Shown: piece by piece, positions 1 to 8,329 of the stretch
Position numbering within the stretch: the first letter of the stretch is position 1
Layout of the letters: every line of letters begins with the position of its first letter
Assembly: GCA_007118975.1 (NCBI GenBank)
Contig: SKQO01000016.1
Coordinates: forward strand, 1 to 64,000
Origin: Halobacteriales archaeon
Lineage (GTDB): Archaea > Halobacteriota > Halobacteria > Halobacteriales > SKNY01
Length of the DNA: 64,000 bases
Direction of reading: 5' to 3'
Translations under genes and position numbers: made by a program
Notes under the pieces: generated by a model
The model's database searches: none
Seen by the model: only the letters and a program-made list of their open reading frames with translations
What the model was told of the DNA's origin: nothing

Positions 1-2
1 CG

Positions 3-1229
3 GTGGAGACCGTGAATCGAAACGATCGATGGATCGTCGGTTTGGTGATGACCGGCCACGCCCTGGTTCACACGTTCGAGTTGTCGATTCCGATCCTTGT
101 GACCATCTGGTTGGCCTACTTCGATACGTCGGCCGCGGTCATTGGCCTCGTCGTTACCGTAGGATACGCGCTGTTCGGCATCGGTGCCCTCCCGGGTGGG
201 ATTTTGACTGACGCGGTCGGCTCCCGGCTGCTCATCGCGAGCTGTTTGCTCGGAATGGGTGGTTCGTTCGTTCTGCTGGCCCTGGCGCCGTCGATCTGGG
301 GCGTTACGCTCGCGCTATTCGTCTGGGGTGTGGCCGCCAGCGTATATCATCCAGCTGGGTTGCGGCTGATAAGCACGGGCGTACAGGAGCGCGGTCTCGG
401 CTTCGCATATCACGGCATGGCCGGCAACGTGGGCATCGCGTTCGGGCCCCTGCTAACCGCCGTGTTACTCATCGTGTTCGATTGGCGTACAGCGGTGAGC
501 GTGCTCGCCGTCCTGGCACTTCTGGCTGGCGTCGCCTCACTTCGAATCTCGATGGACGAGACGGCCGCCGTGGACTCAGTGGAAATGGCGGATGGGGGAC
601 GGGTTGAGCGTCCCACGATGGCGGAACTGTTCTCGGCAAGTCGAGCCCTGTTCGCGGGTGCGTTCGCGGTCGTGTTCCTGATGGTGATGTTTTCGGGCAC
701 TTTCTACCGTGGCGTGTTGACGTTCATGCCCGAGGTAGTCCGTGAATTTCCGCGGTTCGATCCGATCGCCGTCGGGACACACACGTTGGAACCGGCGAAT
801 TACTTCTACGTCGGATTACTGGTCGTCGGTATCGCCGGACAGTACGTTGGCGGTCGGTTGACCGATCGGTACCGGACCGAGCGGGGACTGGCCGCCGGTT
901 TCGTCGTCCTGACGGCCATCGCGCTCGTCTTCGTCCCCGCAGCGGACTGGGGGATGGCCGCGTTCCTCTTCATCGGCGCGTTGCTCGGGTTCTTTTTGTT
1001 CATGGTCCAACCACTGTACCAGGCGACGGTGGCGGAGTATAGTCCCGCGGAGGCACGCGGGCTCTCCTACGGATTCACCTACCTCGGAATCTTCGGAGTC
1101 GGCGCAGCGGGTGGTGCGCTGGCGGGCTTCGTACTCACCTTCGCGGCCGCAGACACGCTGTTTTATGTCCTCGCGATTTTCACCGCGGTACCGGCACTCC
1201 TGGCGATGTATCTGGTCGCGACTCAGTGA
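3..1229 (+). CDS. MFS transporter, possibly 5'-partial
   Basis: A 408-residue polytopic membrane protein with about twelve hydrophobic segments, in the major facilitator superfamily. The first half carries GGILTDAVGSR after the second helix, and the second half has the matching GGRLTDRYR loop, which is the MFS motif-A pattern repeated in both six-helix bundles. A soluble acidic loop lies near residue 190. The substrate cannot be read from sequence; the relatives I would expect are sugar or drug transporters of the inner membrane. The frame opens at a GTG on base 3, so the true start may lie upstream of the window; METVNRNDRW is a plausible N-terminus. The gene ends with TGA and is convergent with the DUF3054 gene that follows. 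Confidence 0.85.
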   Translation: METVNRNDRWIVGLVMTGHALVHTFELSIPILVTIWLAYFDTSAAVIGLVVTVGYALFGIGALPGGILTDAVGSRLLIASCLLGMGGSFVLLALAPSIWGVTLALFVWGVAASVYHPAGLRLISTGVQERGLGFAYHGMAGNVGIAFGPLLTAVLLIVFDWRTAVSVLAVLALLAGVASLRISMDETAAVDSVEMADGGRVERPTMAELFSASRALFAGAFAVVFLMVMFSGTFYRGVLTFMPEVVREFPRFDPIAVGTHTLEPANYFYVGLLVVGIAGQYVGGRLTDRYRTERGLAAGFVVLTAIALVFVPAADWGMAAFLFIGALLGFFLFMVQPLYQATVAEYSPAEARGLSYGFTYLGIFGVGAAGGALAGFVLTFAAADTLFYVLAIFTAVPALLAMYLVATQ

Positions 1230-1235
1230 CCTGGA

Positions 1236-1649
1236 TTATGCACGGGTAGCGAGACACACGAGCCCGCGCCACGGCAACAACGCCACGGCCCCGAACCCGA
1301 TCATGACGGCGAGGAAGATCCAGGGAGCACTCCCGGGAACGAGGGCCGATGCTCTTACGACGCCCCCGATGAGTACGGCGACGATCCACCCGCAGAGCAC
1401 CGTCGGGAGCGCCCACGTGCCGCGTTCCAGGGAACTCGATCGATAGGCACCGGCCGCCGGACCGCCGACGAGCCATCCCACGAGGAACGGGCCGATCGTT
1501 CGCATTGCGTGGTCGGGGTATTGGGTCGGGTCGATGGCGTGCACGTGGAGTCCCCACGAGATGACGATCGCTATCAGGAGCAAATCAACGACGAGAACGG
1601 AGACACTTCGACGGGACCGCTCTACCCAGGGACCCTCCCCTAGCACCAT
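1236..1649 (-). CDS. DUF3054 family membrane protein
   Basis: A 137-residue membrane protein with four predicted helices. It matches my recollection of the DUF3054 family, which is common in haloarchaea and Actinobacteria and has no known function. Supporting features are the conserved WG near residue 32 after helix 1, the TIGPFLVGWLVGGPAAGAY segment where family members have a P-x-x-x-G-W pattern, and the total length, which is typical. The ATG at 1649 is preceded by no better candidate. It is convergent with the MFS gene, only six bases away, and is probably transcribed alone. Nothing in the sequence suggests a substrate. Confidence 0.7.
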   Translation of the reverse strand: MVLGEGPWVERSRRSVSVLVVDLLLIAIVISWGLHVHAIDPTQYPDHAMRTIGPFLVGWLVGGPAAGAYRSSSLERGTWALPTVLCGWIVAVLIGGVVRASALVPGSAPWIFLAVMIGFGAVALLPWRGLVCLATRA

Positions 1650-1732
1650 GGTCGAGCACGACGGTCCACGGGCAAGGACGCATCGAAATCACACGCGGTG
1701 GGTTCATACCTGTCCGAGGCGGTACACCCTTC

Positions 1733-2266
1733 ATGCGGTTCGAGTTGCTCGGGTGGCCGGAAGACGGTCCCGTCCTTCAGCTCGACCACCGGTCGTTTGC
1801 CTACGCCGGTAAGTTCGTTCGCGAGACCACGGGAAAAGTCGTCGCTCGTACGGACGATGTTGTCCTCGGCGCGCTGAGCTTCAATCGGGACCGGGCGACC
1901 GATTGCACCTGGCGGGTCCGAACCATCACCGTCCACAGGGATCATCAGGGCGAAGGGATCGGTAGTCGGTTGCTAGCGGCAGTGGCCGATCGGCTAATCC
2001 AGGACGGAGATGCAGTCTTAATCGCGGTAAACAACCCGATCGCCTATCAGGCCGCCTATCGAGGGGGTTTCGAGTTCACCGGTGAGACCTCAGGGATGGC
2101 GGAACTGGTCTGTCGGTATCCAGCTTCGTGTACGTCGCAATCCTACGGGGCCGGAATGGCTCGATACGCGTCGCGGGAAGACCTCCCGGCGGAGATGCGC
2201 CAGTTTGCCAGGAATCGAAGTAAAGCACCCCAACCCGAACCCGTAACGCCACCAATGCTGTGTTAG
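1733..2266 (+). CDS. GNAT family N-acetyltransferase
   Basis: A 177-residue protein whose first 130 residues form a GNAT fold. The acetyl-CoA pyrophosphate loop is visible as VHRDHQGEGIGSRLL (R/Q-x-x-G-x-G/A motif), followed by the N-x-x-A-x-x-x-Y pattern NNPIAYQAAYRGGFEF typical of the last strand-helix. It would transfer an acetyl group to an unknown amine in the cytoplasm. The roughly 40-residue C-terminal tail is basic and proline-rich, unlike an acidic haloarchaeal domain, so the original stop may have been lost. The gene ends with adjacent stops TAG-TAA, direct evidence that TAG is read as a stop in this organism. It sits between DUF3054 and the LLM oxidoreductase and shows no operon linkage. 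Confidence 0.75.
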   Translation: MRFELLGWPEDGPVLQLDHRSFAYAGKFVRETTGKVVARTDDVVLGALSFNRDRATDCTWRVRTITVHRDHQGEGIGSRLLAAVADRLIQDGDAVLIAVNNPIAYQAAYRGGFEFTGETSGMAELVCRYPASCTSQSYGAGMARYASREDLPAEMRQFARNRSKAPQPEPVTPPMLC

Positions 2267-2276
2267 TAACCGGGGC

Positions 2277-3275
2277 TCACTGGAATTCGGGCATGACTTC
2301 GTCGGCGAAAAGCTCGACGCCCTCGCGGGACGGGTAGTCCATGAACATCACTTGGAGTTTTTCGAAGCCGAGCCCTCGGATGTGCTCGATCCGTTCGGCT
2401 ACCTCGGCTGGCGTCCCGATCAGCATCTGCCCCTTCTCCCACGCATTTTCCGCCGTGAGTTGGTCTTCGATGTCCTCCTCTTCCCCCCAGGGCAGGGGAA
2501 AGATCTCTTCACAGATCGCCTCGAGTGCTGTTGGATCTTCCCTCACGACGATATGTCCAAGCCAGGACCGCTCGATCGTTGCTGGATCCCGGCCCTCCGC
2601 TTCGAGATACTCGTCGAGCTTCTTGGCCTTGAACGAAATCGATGGACCGCGGTTGCGTGCGCTGATCTCGACGTTCCACTCGTCACCATACCGTGCCATC
2701 AATCTGAGCATCCGCGGACTCGCCCCGCCGATCACGATCGGTGGATAGGGGTCCTGCACTGGCGGTGGCTGATTATATGCACCGTCGATGTGGTAGTGCT
2801 CGCCTTCAAAAGTGGGTTCGGCTTCGGTAAACATGCGCGTGAGGACTTCGAGACCCTCCTCGAGCATTTCGAAACGGGTCTCTACACTCGGGAAGTCATA
2901 CCCATACCGGTGGTGTTCCTCGCGGTGCCACCCGGCGCCGAGCCCGAGCCGCAACCGTCCGTCCGAGAGATGATCCACGGTCGTGGCCATTTTCGCCAGT
3001 AGCGCCGGATTTCGGTAGGTGATCGAGGTCACCAAGGGACCGATATCGACTTCGTCGGTCCGCTCGGCCAGCGCGGCGAGCATCGTCCAGACTTCGAACT
3101 CCTCGTGCTCGGGGCCAAGGATGAAATGATCGGGCACCCACAGCCCCTCCAGGCCCGCGCCGGTGATCGCATCGACACCATCCATTACGCTCCCACGGTC
3201 CAGGCCGCGCAAAAGCGGGTAATCACGGTGGACCCCATGCCCGGGATAACAGGCAACCATCCAGTCGAATTGCAT
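2277..3275 (-). CDS. LLM class (F420-type) flavin oxidoreductase
   Basis: A luciferase-like monooxygenase superfamily protein of 332 residues. It probably uses F420H2 or flavin to reduce or oxidise a small substrate in the cytoplasm. Family features seen are GVDAITGAGLEGLWVPDHF near residue 30, the SDGRLRLGLGAGWHREEHHRYGYDF block near residue 120, PPIVIGGASPRMLRLMARYGDEWN near residue 180, and the C-terminal GTPAEVAERIEHIRGLGFEKLQVMF. The open frame extends upstream to 3401, but I chose the ATG at 3275 because family members begin with a short strand like MQFDWMVACYP, and the upstream 42 residues are basic and non-conserved. Substrate unknown. It is convergent with the GNAT gene. Confidence 0.85.
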   Translation of the reverse strand: MQFDWMVACYPGHGVHRDYPLLRGLDRGSVMDGVDAITGAGLEGLWVPDHFILGPEHEEFEVWTMLAALAERTDEVDIGPLVTSITYRNPALLAKMATTVDHLSDGRLRLGLGAGWHREEHHRYGYDFPSVETRFEMLEEGLEVLTRMFTEAEPTFEGEHYHIDGAYNQPPPVQDPYPPIVIGGASPRMLRLMARYGDEWNVEISARNRGPSISFKAKKLDEYLEAEGRDPATIERSWLGHIVVREDPTALEAICEEIFPLPWGEEEDIEDQLTAENAWEKGQMLIGTPAEVAERIEHIRGLGFEKLQVMFMDYPSREGVELFADEVMPEFQ

Positions 3276-3732
3276 ATCCGGGAGGTGCAATCGGGAGGTG
3301 ATAACTATTGATGACGAATGGGACCATGTTTTTCGGACGGGGGTTGTTCGGCGACAATTGCGGTGTCGATGACGGGCTGACCATTCGTGTGGTTGGGACA
3401 CGCTTCTACCATCGGATTCCGCCGGCGCGATGGGTTACACGAGGCCATGTCCGGTCCCCGTTTCGTGCCGGATCTTCCTCGTCGAACAATCACGATCGAG
3501 TCACTGCGCTTTCCTATCGTGGCTCGCGGGTGGACAACGAACTACACATCGAGACGGTTGCAAACCCCGCTTCCGAGTGTTCGATGCACGTACCCCGCGG
3601 TGAAGAAAACTTCAGTAATTCCGTTTACAGAATTATCATTCAGATTATGATTATGCGGATGGCTGCGGTATTATCGACCGTCATGCGACCGGCACCACCA
3701 GTGCGCGTCTCGGGCGACCACGGGGGCCACGA
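3276..3732. other. Intergenic region, 457 bp
   Basis: Several short frames cross this stretch on both strands, including one of 142 codons, but all have basic, serine/arginine-rich translations unlike the neighbours. I recognised no family. An AT-rich block (attatcattcagattatgatt) near 3635-3660 may hold the promoter of the downstream membrane-protein/folD pair. The upstream region of the LLM oxidoreductase lies at its left end. Confidence 0.4.
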
Positions 3733-4029
3733 ATGATTGGAGGATGGATGGCTCTCGTCCTCTTCCTAACCGCGGGGGTGGGTATCCTCGCATACCCGTG
3801 GCTGGTCGCGATCGCCATGTTCGTCCTTGTGAGCGTCGTCGGGATCGTGGGTCTGCTGTGGACGATCGGTCGATTCGACTCACGTACCACCGAGAGGGTT
3901 TCTCGACGTGATCGACCGGGGGGAATCAGCCGACAGTTCCGCGGTACGCTTGTAGTTGAGATCGACCGTGATCGGGGGGTTCTCGAAAGCTGCACATTCA
4001 AGCTGCGGCTACGACGATCGATCGCATGA
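3733..4029 (+). CDS. Small two-helix membrane protein
   Basis: A 98-residue frame. Residues 5-45 form two hydrophobic segments (LVLFLTAGVGILAYPWLVAIAMFVLVSVVGIVGLLW), followed by a charged soluble tail of about 50 residues. I do not recognise the family. The membrane part looks genuine, with strong hydrophobic patterning. The tail is arginine-rich and may reflect a frame change or decay. Its TGA overlaps the folD ATG in an ATGA arrangement (bases 4026-4029), so the two would be translationally coupled if both are expressed. The role is unknown, and the context next to a damaged folD suggests this two-gene unit may be degrading together. Confidence 0.45.
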   Translation: MIGGWMALVLFLTAGVGILAYPWLVAIAMFVLVSVVGIVGLLWTIGRFDSRTTERVSRRDRPGGISRQFRGTLVVEIDRDRGVLESCTFKLRLRRSIA

Positions 4030-4907
4030 CCCTCCTCCATGGTACGGCCCTTGCTTCGACGATCCGGGAAGATCTCCGCGCCGAGATCGAGTCGCTCGTC
4101 GATTCCGGAGTCCAACCGGGACTCGCGACCATCCACATGGGAACTGATCCGGCTGCGTAGTCGTACATCGCGATGAAACAACGGGACGTCCGCGAGCTCG
4201 GGATGTACGGTGAGGAGGTGGACATCGATCCAACTGAACCACAGACCGTCCTGCTCGAGGAAATCGAGCGACTCAATGAAGATTCCCGAATCCACGGTAT
4301 CATCGTTCAGGACGACTATCCCGATCACGTCGATTGGGAGGCCGCGATCGAGGCAATCGATCCGCGCAAGGACGTCGACGGTCTTCACCCGGAAAATATC
4401 GGCCACCTCGTGACCGGGCGACCGCGGTTCGTCCCGGCAACCCCACTCGGTATCCAGCGGTTACTCGAGCACGAAGGCGTGACGATTGCCGGCGCAGATG
4501 TCGTCATCGTCAATCGCTCGGAGATTGTGGGCAAGCCGCTCGCACATTTGTTGCTCCAGAAAACCGCAGGCGGGAACGCCACCGTCACCGTCTGCCATTC
4601 TCGGACCAATGACGTGCCTGAAAAAACACGCAACGCGGACATTCTGGTCGTCGGCGTCGATAGCCCGGAATTGATCGACGATTTCTATGTCACGCAGGGG
4701 ACAGTCGTTGTCGATGTGGGGATCGGACGAGTCGATGCGGATAACGAGAAAGGATACGAGCTCGTCGGCGACGTCGACTTCGATGCTGTCGAGCCGATCG
4801 CGTCCGCGATTACCCCGGTCCCCAGTGGGGTCGGTCCCATGACCCGGGTGATGTTACACTCGAATACGGTCACGGCAGCCCGCCTGCAACACGACGTCGA
4901 CGCGTGA
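4026..4907 (+). pseudogene. folD: folD-like gene with in-frame TAG
   Basis: Methylenetetrahydrofolate dehydrogenase/cyclohydrolase homolog. The ATG at 4026 opens MTLLHGTALASTIREDL, which continues to PGLATIHMGTDPAA; a TAG at 4158-4160 follows, and the same frame resumes with SYIAMKQRDVRELGM and runs to a TGA at 4907. In haloarchaeal FolD as I recall it, the interrupted block reads DPASETYVSMKQR, so the stop replaces a residue that is usually Glu (GAG to TAG). The full length, 294 codons, is normal for the family. Other near-invariant sites are also altered: the QLPLP-type motif is QDDYP, PCTP is PATP, VVGRS is IVNRS, and PGGVGPMT is PSGVGPMT. The ORF track starts the second part at 4173. A sequencing error is possible but would not explain the extra substitutions. 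It has no usual folate neighbours. Confidence 0.8.
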
Positions 4908-4926
4908 GCCACTACAGGTGGCTCAG

Positions 4927-6021
4927 TTAGTGCCCTTCCCGCCGCGTCAACCACCAATGTTGTACGTTCGTTTTTGAGCCCTCGTACGCGTGAGAGGCCT
5001 GAATCAGTACCCGTGGTTCTGATTGCTGGTCGAGTTTCCCGACGACGAGACTCTCCGAGTACGCACCGGCCCCAGCCTCCTGCATGCGAAGATACGTTCC
5101 ATCGTCCCAGTTGAGGCCATCCTCGGAGGTGTACAGGACAAAGTTGCCGCTTGCATACCCGTAGCTCCCACTTCGACCGTGGAGCAGGTACCTGTCGCCG
5201 TACCGGGTGACCTGTGGATTGCGGATTTTCTTCGCCAGTGGCGTCGTGCCGATCTCGCTCCAACTTCGGCCGCCATCCGTGCTCGTGAGGTATTCTAGCC
5301 GGGTCTCGTTCTCCTCGTGGTAAATGTACGCCACGAGCCGGCTGTCCGGTAAGGTGGTGAGGGCTCCGTACCCTCGACCGTCGGTATCGAACGGGAGGGT
5401 GCTTCGCCGATCGAATGACCTGCCGGCATCGGTGCTCGCATGGAGTCCGTAGACGTCTGTTTCACGTGTGCCCGTCCAGGTATCGGTCGCATCGTTCTCG
5501 AACTCGAGGGCGAGGATGTCGTCGCCATCTCGAATCACGTCGTACACCCGCCCCGGCTCATCCGATAGCGCTCGCGGGTCGCTCCAGGTGTCGCCACCGT
5601 CCTCGCTCCGGAGATACGTCGGTACGCCGTATGGACGCCAAAGCCCGTTCTCGGCAATATCGCACTCCAGGTTGACTGCGAGCACGGCCCCATTGTCGGC
5701 ACGCACCGCGTTTTCGGTCATCACCGATCGCCCGCCATTCTCGTAGACCGCTTTCGAGTACTCGAACGGCAATGGATCACTCCAGGATGTTCCACCGTCG
5801 GTAGATCGTTTGTATTCCATCCAGCCGACTGCGTTGTGTCCGTCGTTCGGCTCCCCCGCACAGTTCGGGTAGAATGCAAGTAACCGGTCCGGGGCGTATT
5901 CCACGAGTGCATGGCCGAGGTGTCCGCTGCGGCCGGCTGATGCGTGGTCCACGAACGTGATGCCGCGATTCGGGGGGTTCCCGGGGGAGAACGAAAGCGA
6001 GCAGTCCGAGTATGACGTCAT
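4927..6021 (-). CDS. Sialidase-like BNR/Asp-box repeat protein
   Basis: A 364-residue beta-propeller protein of the exo-alpha-sialidase-like superfamily. Asp-box repeats are visible in order: STDGGTSWSDP, SEDGGDTWSDP, STDAGRSFD, STDGGRSWSE and SEDGLNWDDG, roughly one per propeller blade. These repeats are structural and do not by themselves prove sialidase activity; many archaeal relatives act on other sugars or are uncharacterised. No signal peptide is seen, so it is probably cytoplasmic. I chose the ATG at 6021 instead of the longer frame to 6294 because the extension overlaps the next gene and is non-conserved. A TATA-like GGTTATAG lies about 27 nt before it, fitting a leaderless transcript. 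It follows the amidohydrolase on the same strand. Confidence 0.8.
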   Translation of the reverse strand: MTSYSDCSLSFSPGNPPNRGITFVDHASAGRSGHLGHALVEYAPDRLLAFYPNCAGEPNDGHNAVGWMEYKRSTDGGTSWSDPLPFEYSKAVYENGGRSVMTENAVRADNGAVLAVNLECDIAENGLWRPYGVPTYLRSEDGGDTWSDPRALSDEPGRVYDVIRDGDDILALEFENDATDTWTGTRETDVYGLHASTDAGRSFDRRSTLPFDTDGRGYGALTTLPDSRLVAYIYHEENETRLEYLTSTDGGRSWSEIGTTPLAKKIRNPQVTRYGDRYLLHGRSGSYGYASGNFVLYTSEDGLNWDDGTYLRMQEAGAGAYSESLVVGKLDQQSEPRVLIQASHAYEGSKTNVQHWWLTRREGH

Positions 6022-6086
6022 GACCCGCGGTGTCGTCTCAAGGGCTATAACCTTACCTCCAACCAACCGATGCCCCTCGGGACCAC

Positions 6087-6953
6087 CTATCCAACCGTGC
6101 GGTCGAAGGTGCGATACTGGAGGAACGCCCGGTCCCGCCGTGATAGCCCCGGCACCGTTTCGATCCAATCGAGGCAATCCCGGTAGCTTGCCCAGTCGTC
6201 CATCCAGGGGTAATCCGACCCGATCATCAGCCGTTCGGCCCCGAACCAGTCGAGCAACCGCTGCAGGTAGACATGCATGTCCTCGTACGGCCACGGGGTG
6301 GCAGCCGATCGCGGGATTGAACTCACTTTCACGAGCACGTTATCGTGTTCGGCGACTGCCTCGAAGTCCGTCCACGGGGATTCGTCGGGCGACGTGGTTT
6401 CGTCCGGCCACGCCAGGTGATCGACGACAAACTGGATGCGTGGATGTTTCGCTGCCAGCTGCTCAAGTCGCGTCAGCTGGTCGGCCTTCGGAAAGACGAA
6501 GACGGCGGTCTCGAGTTCCCCAAGTTCCTCCCATACTGGATCCAGTTCCGCCGAACTGATCCACGTGGCCTGCCGGTCCACCTCGGTGGGGATCGGGTCG
6601 TAGGCGAGCGACGCGTGCATTCTCACCCCGAGCATCCGGTCGTGGCCGGTCACCTGCTGAAGTTGTGTCAGTACCGATTTCGTCCCGTCGAAGTACTCCA
6701 TGACCGCCACGCCATACAGCCGATCGGGATGTGCTTCGATCGCACGCATTGTGTACTCGTTGGCCCGGGGGCCGCGTCCATAGAGCGGTGTCGTCACGAC
6801 CACCGCCTCGTCGATCCCGATCCGGTCCATGTCCGCAATGAGGTCACGGTGCGTATACGGTCCCGACCAACCGGGCGGCAAGACGTCGGCTACCCATGGA
6901 AGTTCCAACGTCTCCCGCCCCCACGCGTGGGTGTGCGTATCGACCAGTCGCAT
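6087..6953 (-). CDS. Amidohydrolase-2 family metal-dependent hydrolase
   Basis: A 288-residue TIM-barrel hydrolase. The first metal-binding motif is at the N-terminus (MRLVDTHTHAWG, H-x-H). A further histidine is in FVVDHLAWP near residue 155, and the C-terminal metal/catalytic segment is MIGSDYPWMDDWASY near residue 245. Relatives include sugar lactonases (fucono- and rhamnono-lactonase types) and decarboxylases. The divergent neighbour is an L-rhamnose mutarotase, so I infer that an aldonolactonase role is likely. The 99-bp gap between them holds CATTAATAG about 27 nt from this ATG, fitting a leaderless promoter for this gene. Length is normal and the key residues look intact. Confidence 0.8.
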   Translation of the reverse strand: MRLVDTHTHAWGRETLELPWVADVLPPGWSGPYTHRDLIADMDRIGIDEAVVVTTPLYGRGPRANEYTMRAIEAHPDRLYGVAVMEYFDGTKSVLTQLQQVTGHDRMLGVRMHASLAYDPIPTEVDRQATWISSAELDPVWEELGELETAVFVFPKADQLTRLEQLAAKHPRIQFVVDHLAWPDETTSPDESPWTDFEAVAEHDNVLVKVSSIPRSAATPWPYEDMHVYLQRLLDWFGAERLMIGSDYPWMDDWASYRDCLDWIETVPGLSRRDRAFLQYRTFDRTVG

Positions 6954-7052
6954 ATCTGGACATCGCCCGTGCAGCCCCTATTAATGCACCTGCCGGAGGT
7001 GTCGTGCCCACACACCACAATAGCCAACTGTACCAGGGTCGACAGATGCTAC

Positions 7053-7391
7053 ATGAGCGAGGAACTCGAACGGGCGGTCTACCTCCAACGGTTAGACCCG
7101 GAGCAGCGCGAGGAATACGTGCGAGCCCACGACGACGTCCCGGCGGCAGTCACTGATGCAATGGCACGGGCCGACGTTCGAACCTTCGAGCTGTACGTGC
7201 GCGAGGAGATTGCGATCTGTGTGTTCGAGGCAACCGACGTGCAGGCGTACTTCGACATCGTCGAGGACGATCCCGACGTGCAGGAGTGGGAGCGATACGT
7301 CGCCCAGTTCAAGGAGGCCGGCGTAGACGTCGACGCCGACGAGGCGGTCGTGCCGGCAATGGAACGAATCTGGTCGTTCGAAGCGCCGTAG
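7053..7391 (+). CDS. rhaM: L-rhamnose mutarotase (DUF718/RhaM family)
   Basis: A 112-residue dimeric alpha/beta-barrel protein that would interconvert the alpha and beta anomers of L-rhamnose (or a similar deoxysugar) in the cytoplasm. The family pattern is clear: YLQRLDPEQREEYVRAHDDVP with the conserved H, then VREEIAICVFEATDV, DPDVQEWERYVAQF and the terminal MERIWSF. The start is the ATG at 7053; the longer frame from 6345 is antisense to the amidohydrolase. It is divergent from that amidohydrolase, and the aldo/keto reductase gene follows about 105 bp downstream. This is the most specific evidence that the strain uses L-rhamnose or a related 6-deoxysugar. Confidence 0.88.
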   Translation: MSEELERAVYLQRLDPEQREEYVRAHDDVPAAVTDAMARADVRTFELYVREEIAICVFEATDVQAYFDIVEDDPDVQEWERYVAQFKEAGVDVDADEAVVPAMERIWSFEAP

Positions 7392-7496
7392 CTACCGGGA
7401 TCGACGTGACGTGAATGGGTGCGCACACGAGATCTGTTCTCGGGTGACATCCGTCCATGCCGCTTGTGGCCCCATCAGCTATGACCGTGGGCACCG

Positions 7497-8321
7497 ATGG
7501 CGCCACACATGCAAGGGTGGACAGTGGGCGAGGCAGAGATGCCGATTCTTGGTTTTGGAACGTGGCCAATGAAAGGACCGACGTGTCGTGAGGCGGTGGA
7601 AATTGCCCTGGAGTGTGGCTACCGGCACGTCGATACCGCACAGATGTACGAAAATGAACGCGAGGTCGGACAGGCCATCGCGAACTCGTCAGTCGATCGC
7701 GCGGATATTTTCGTCGTCTCGAAGATCAGGAAGGGTAACTGCCGACCGGCTGCAGTGCGTGAGACCGTCCGTGAAAGCCACGACCGACTCGACGTGGGCA
7801 CGATCGACCTCATGTTGATCCACTCGCCGAATCCCAGGGTGCCGATCCCGGACACTATCGGGGCGATGAACGAACTCCAGGACGAGGGGCTCGTCGAACA
7901 CATTGGGGTCAGCAATTTCTCCGTCGAGCAGCTCCGCGCCGCCATGGATGCCTCCGAAACGCCAATCGTGACGAATCAGGTGGCTTACCATCCGTTTCGT
8001 GACCAGTCAGACCTCCTCGAGTTCTGTATCGACGAGGACGTCGTCCTCACTGCATACAGCCCGCTCGCCAAAGGAGATGTCATCGGGACTGAGTCGCTGG
8101 AACGCATTGGCGATCGCTACGGGAAAACCGCCGCGCAGGTGGCGATACGGTGGCTAATCCAACAGGAGAACGTCGTCGCTATCCCGAAGGCGTCCAGCCG
8201 TCGGCACATCGAGGAAAACACCGAGGTGTTCGATTTCGAGTTGACCGACACGGAGATGGCCGAAATCTTCGAGCTCAGTGGAGGACTGAGGGAACGCCTC
8301 CGTCGATTGTTGCGCATCTGA
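7497..8321 (+). CDS. Aldo/keto reductase
   Basis: A 274-residue NAD(P)H-dependent AKR barrel enzyme. Catalytic residues are recognisable: D and Y in HVDTAQMYENE, K in VVSKIRKGNC, and H in MLIHSPNPRVP. The AKR signature GVSNFSVEQL and the cofactor-phosphate loop AIPKASSRRHIEEN are intact. It would reduce an aldehyde or ketose, possibly a sugar-derived one given the mutarotase just upstream on the same strand; that link is inference. Either ATG 7497 or ATG 7509 could start the protein, and both precede the conserved MPILGFGTW strand. Length is normal for the short prokaryotic AKR type. Confidence 0.88.
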   Translation: MAPHMQGWTVGEAEMPILGFGTWPMKGPTCREAVEIALECGYRHVDTAQMYENEREVGQAIANSSVDRADIFVVSKIRKGNCRPAAVRETVRESHDRLDVGTIDLMLIHSPNPRVPIPDTIGAMNELQDEGLVEHIGVSNFSVEQLRAAMDASETPIVTNQVAYHPFRDQSDLLEFCIDEDVVLTAYSPLAKGDVIGTESLERIGDRYGKTAAQVAIRWLIQQENVVAIPKASSRRHIEENTEVFDFELTDTEMAEIFELSGGLRERLRRLLRI

Positions 8322-8329
8322 GATGGAGG

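Noticed and set aside
4158-4160. TAG reassigned as a sense codon (pyrrolysine-type code)
   Set aside because: TAG ends intact genes here at normal family length (nadC, the FabG-like SDR, tnpB) and the GNAT gene ends TAG-TAA. The damaged folD and Hsp20 also carry other lesions, so decay explains them better.
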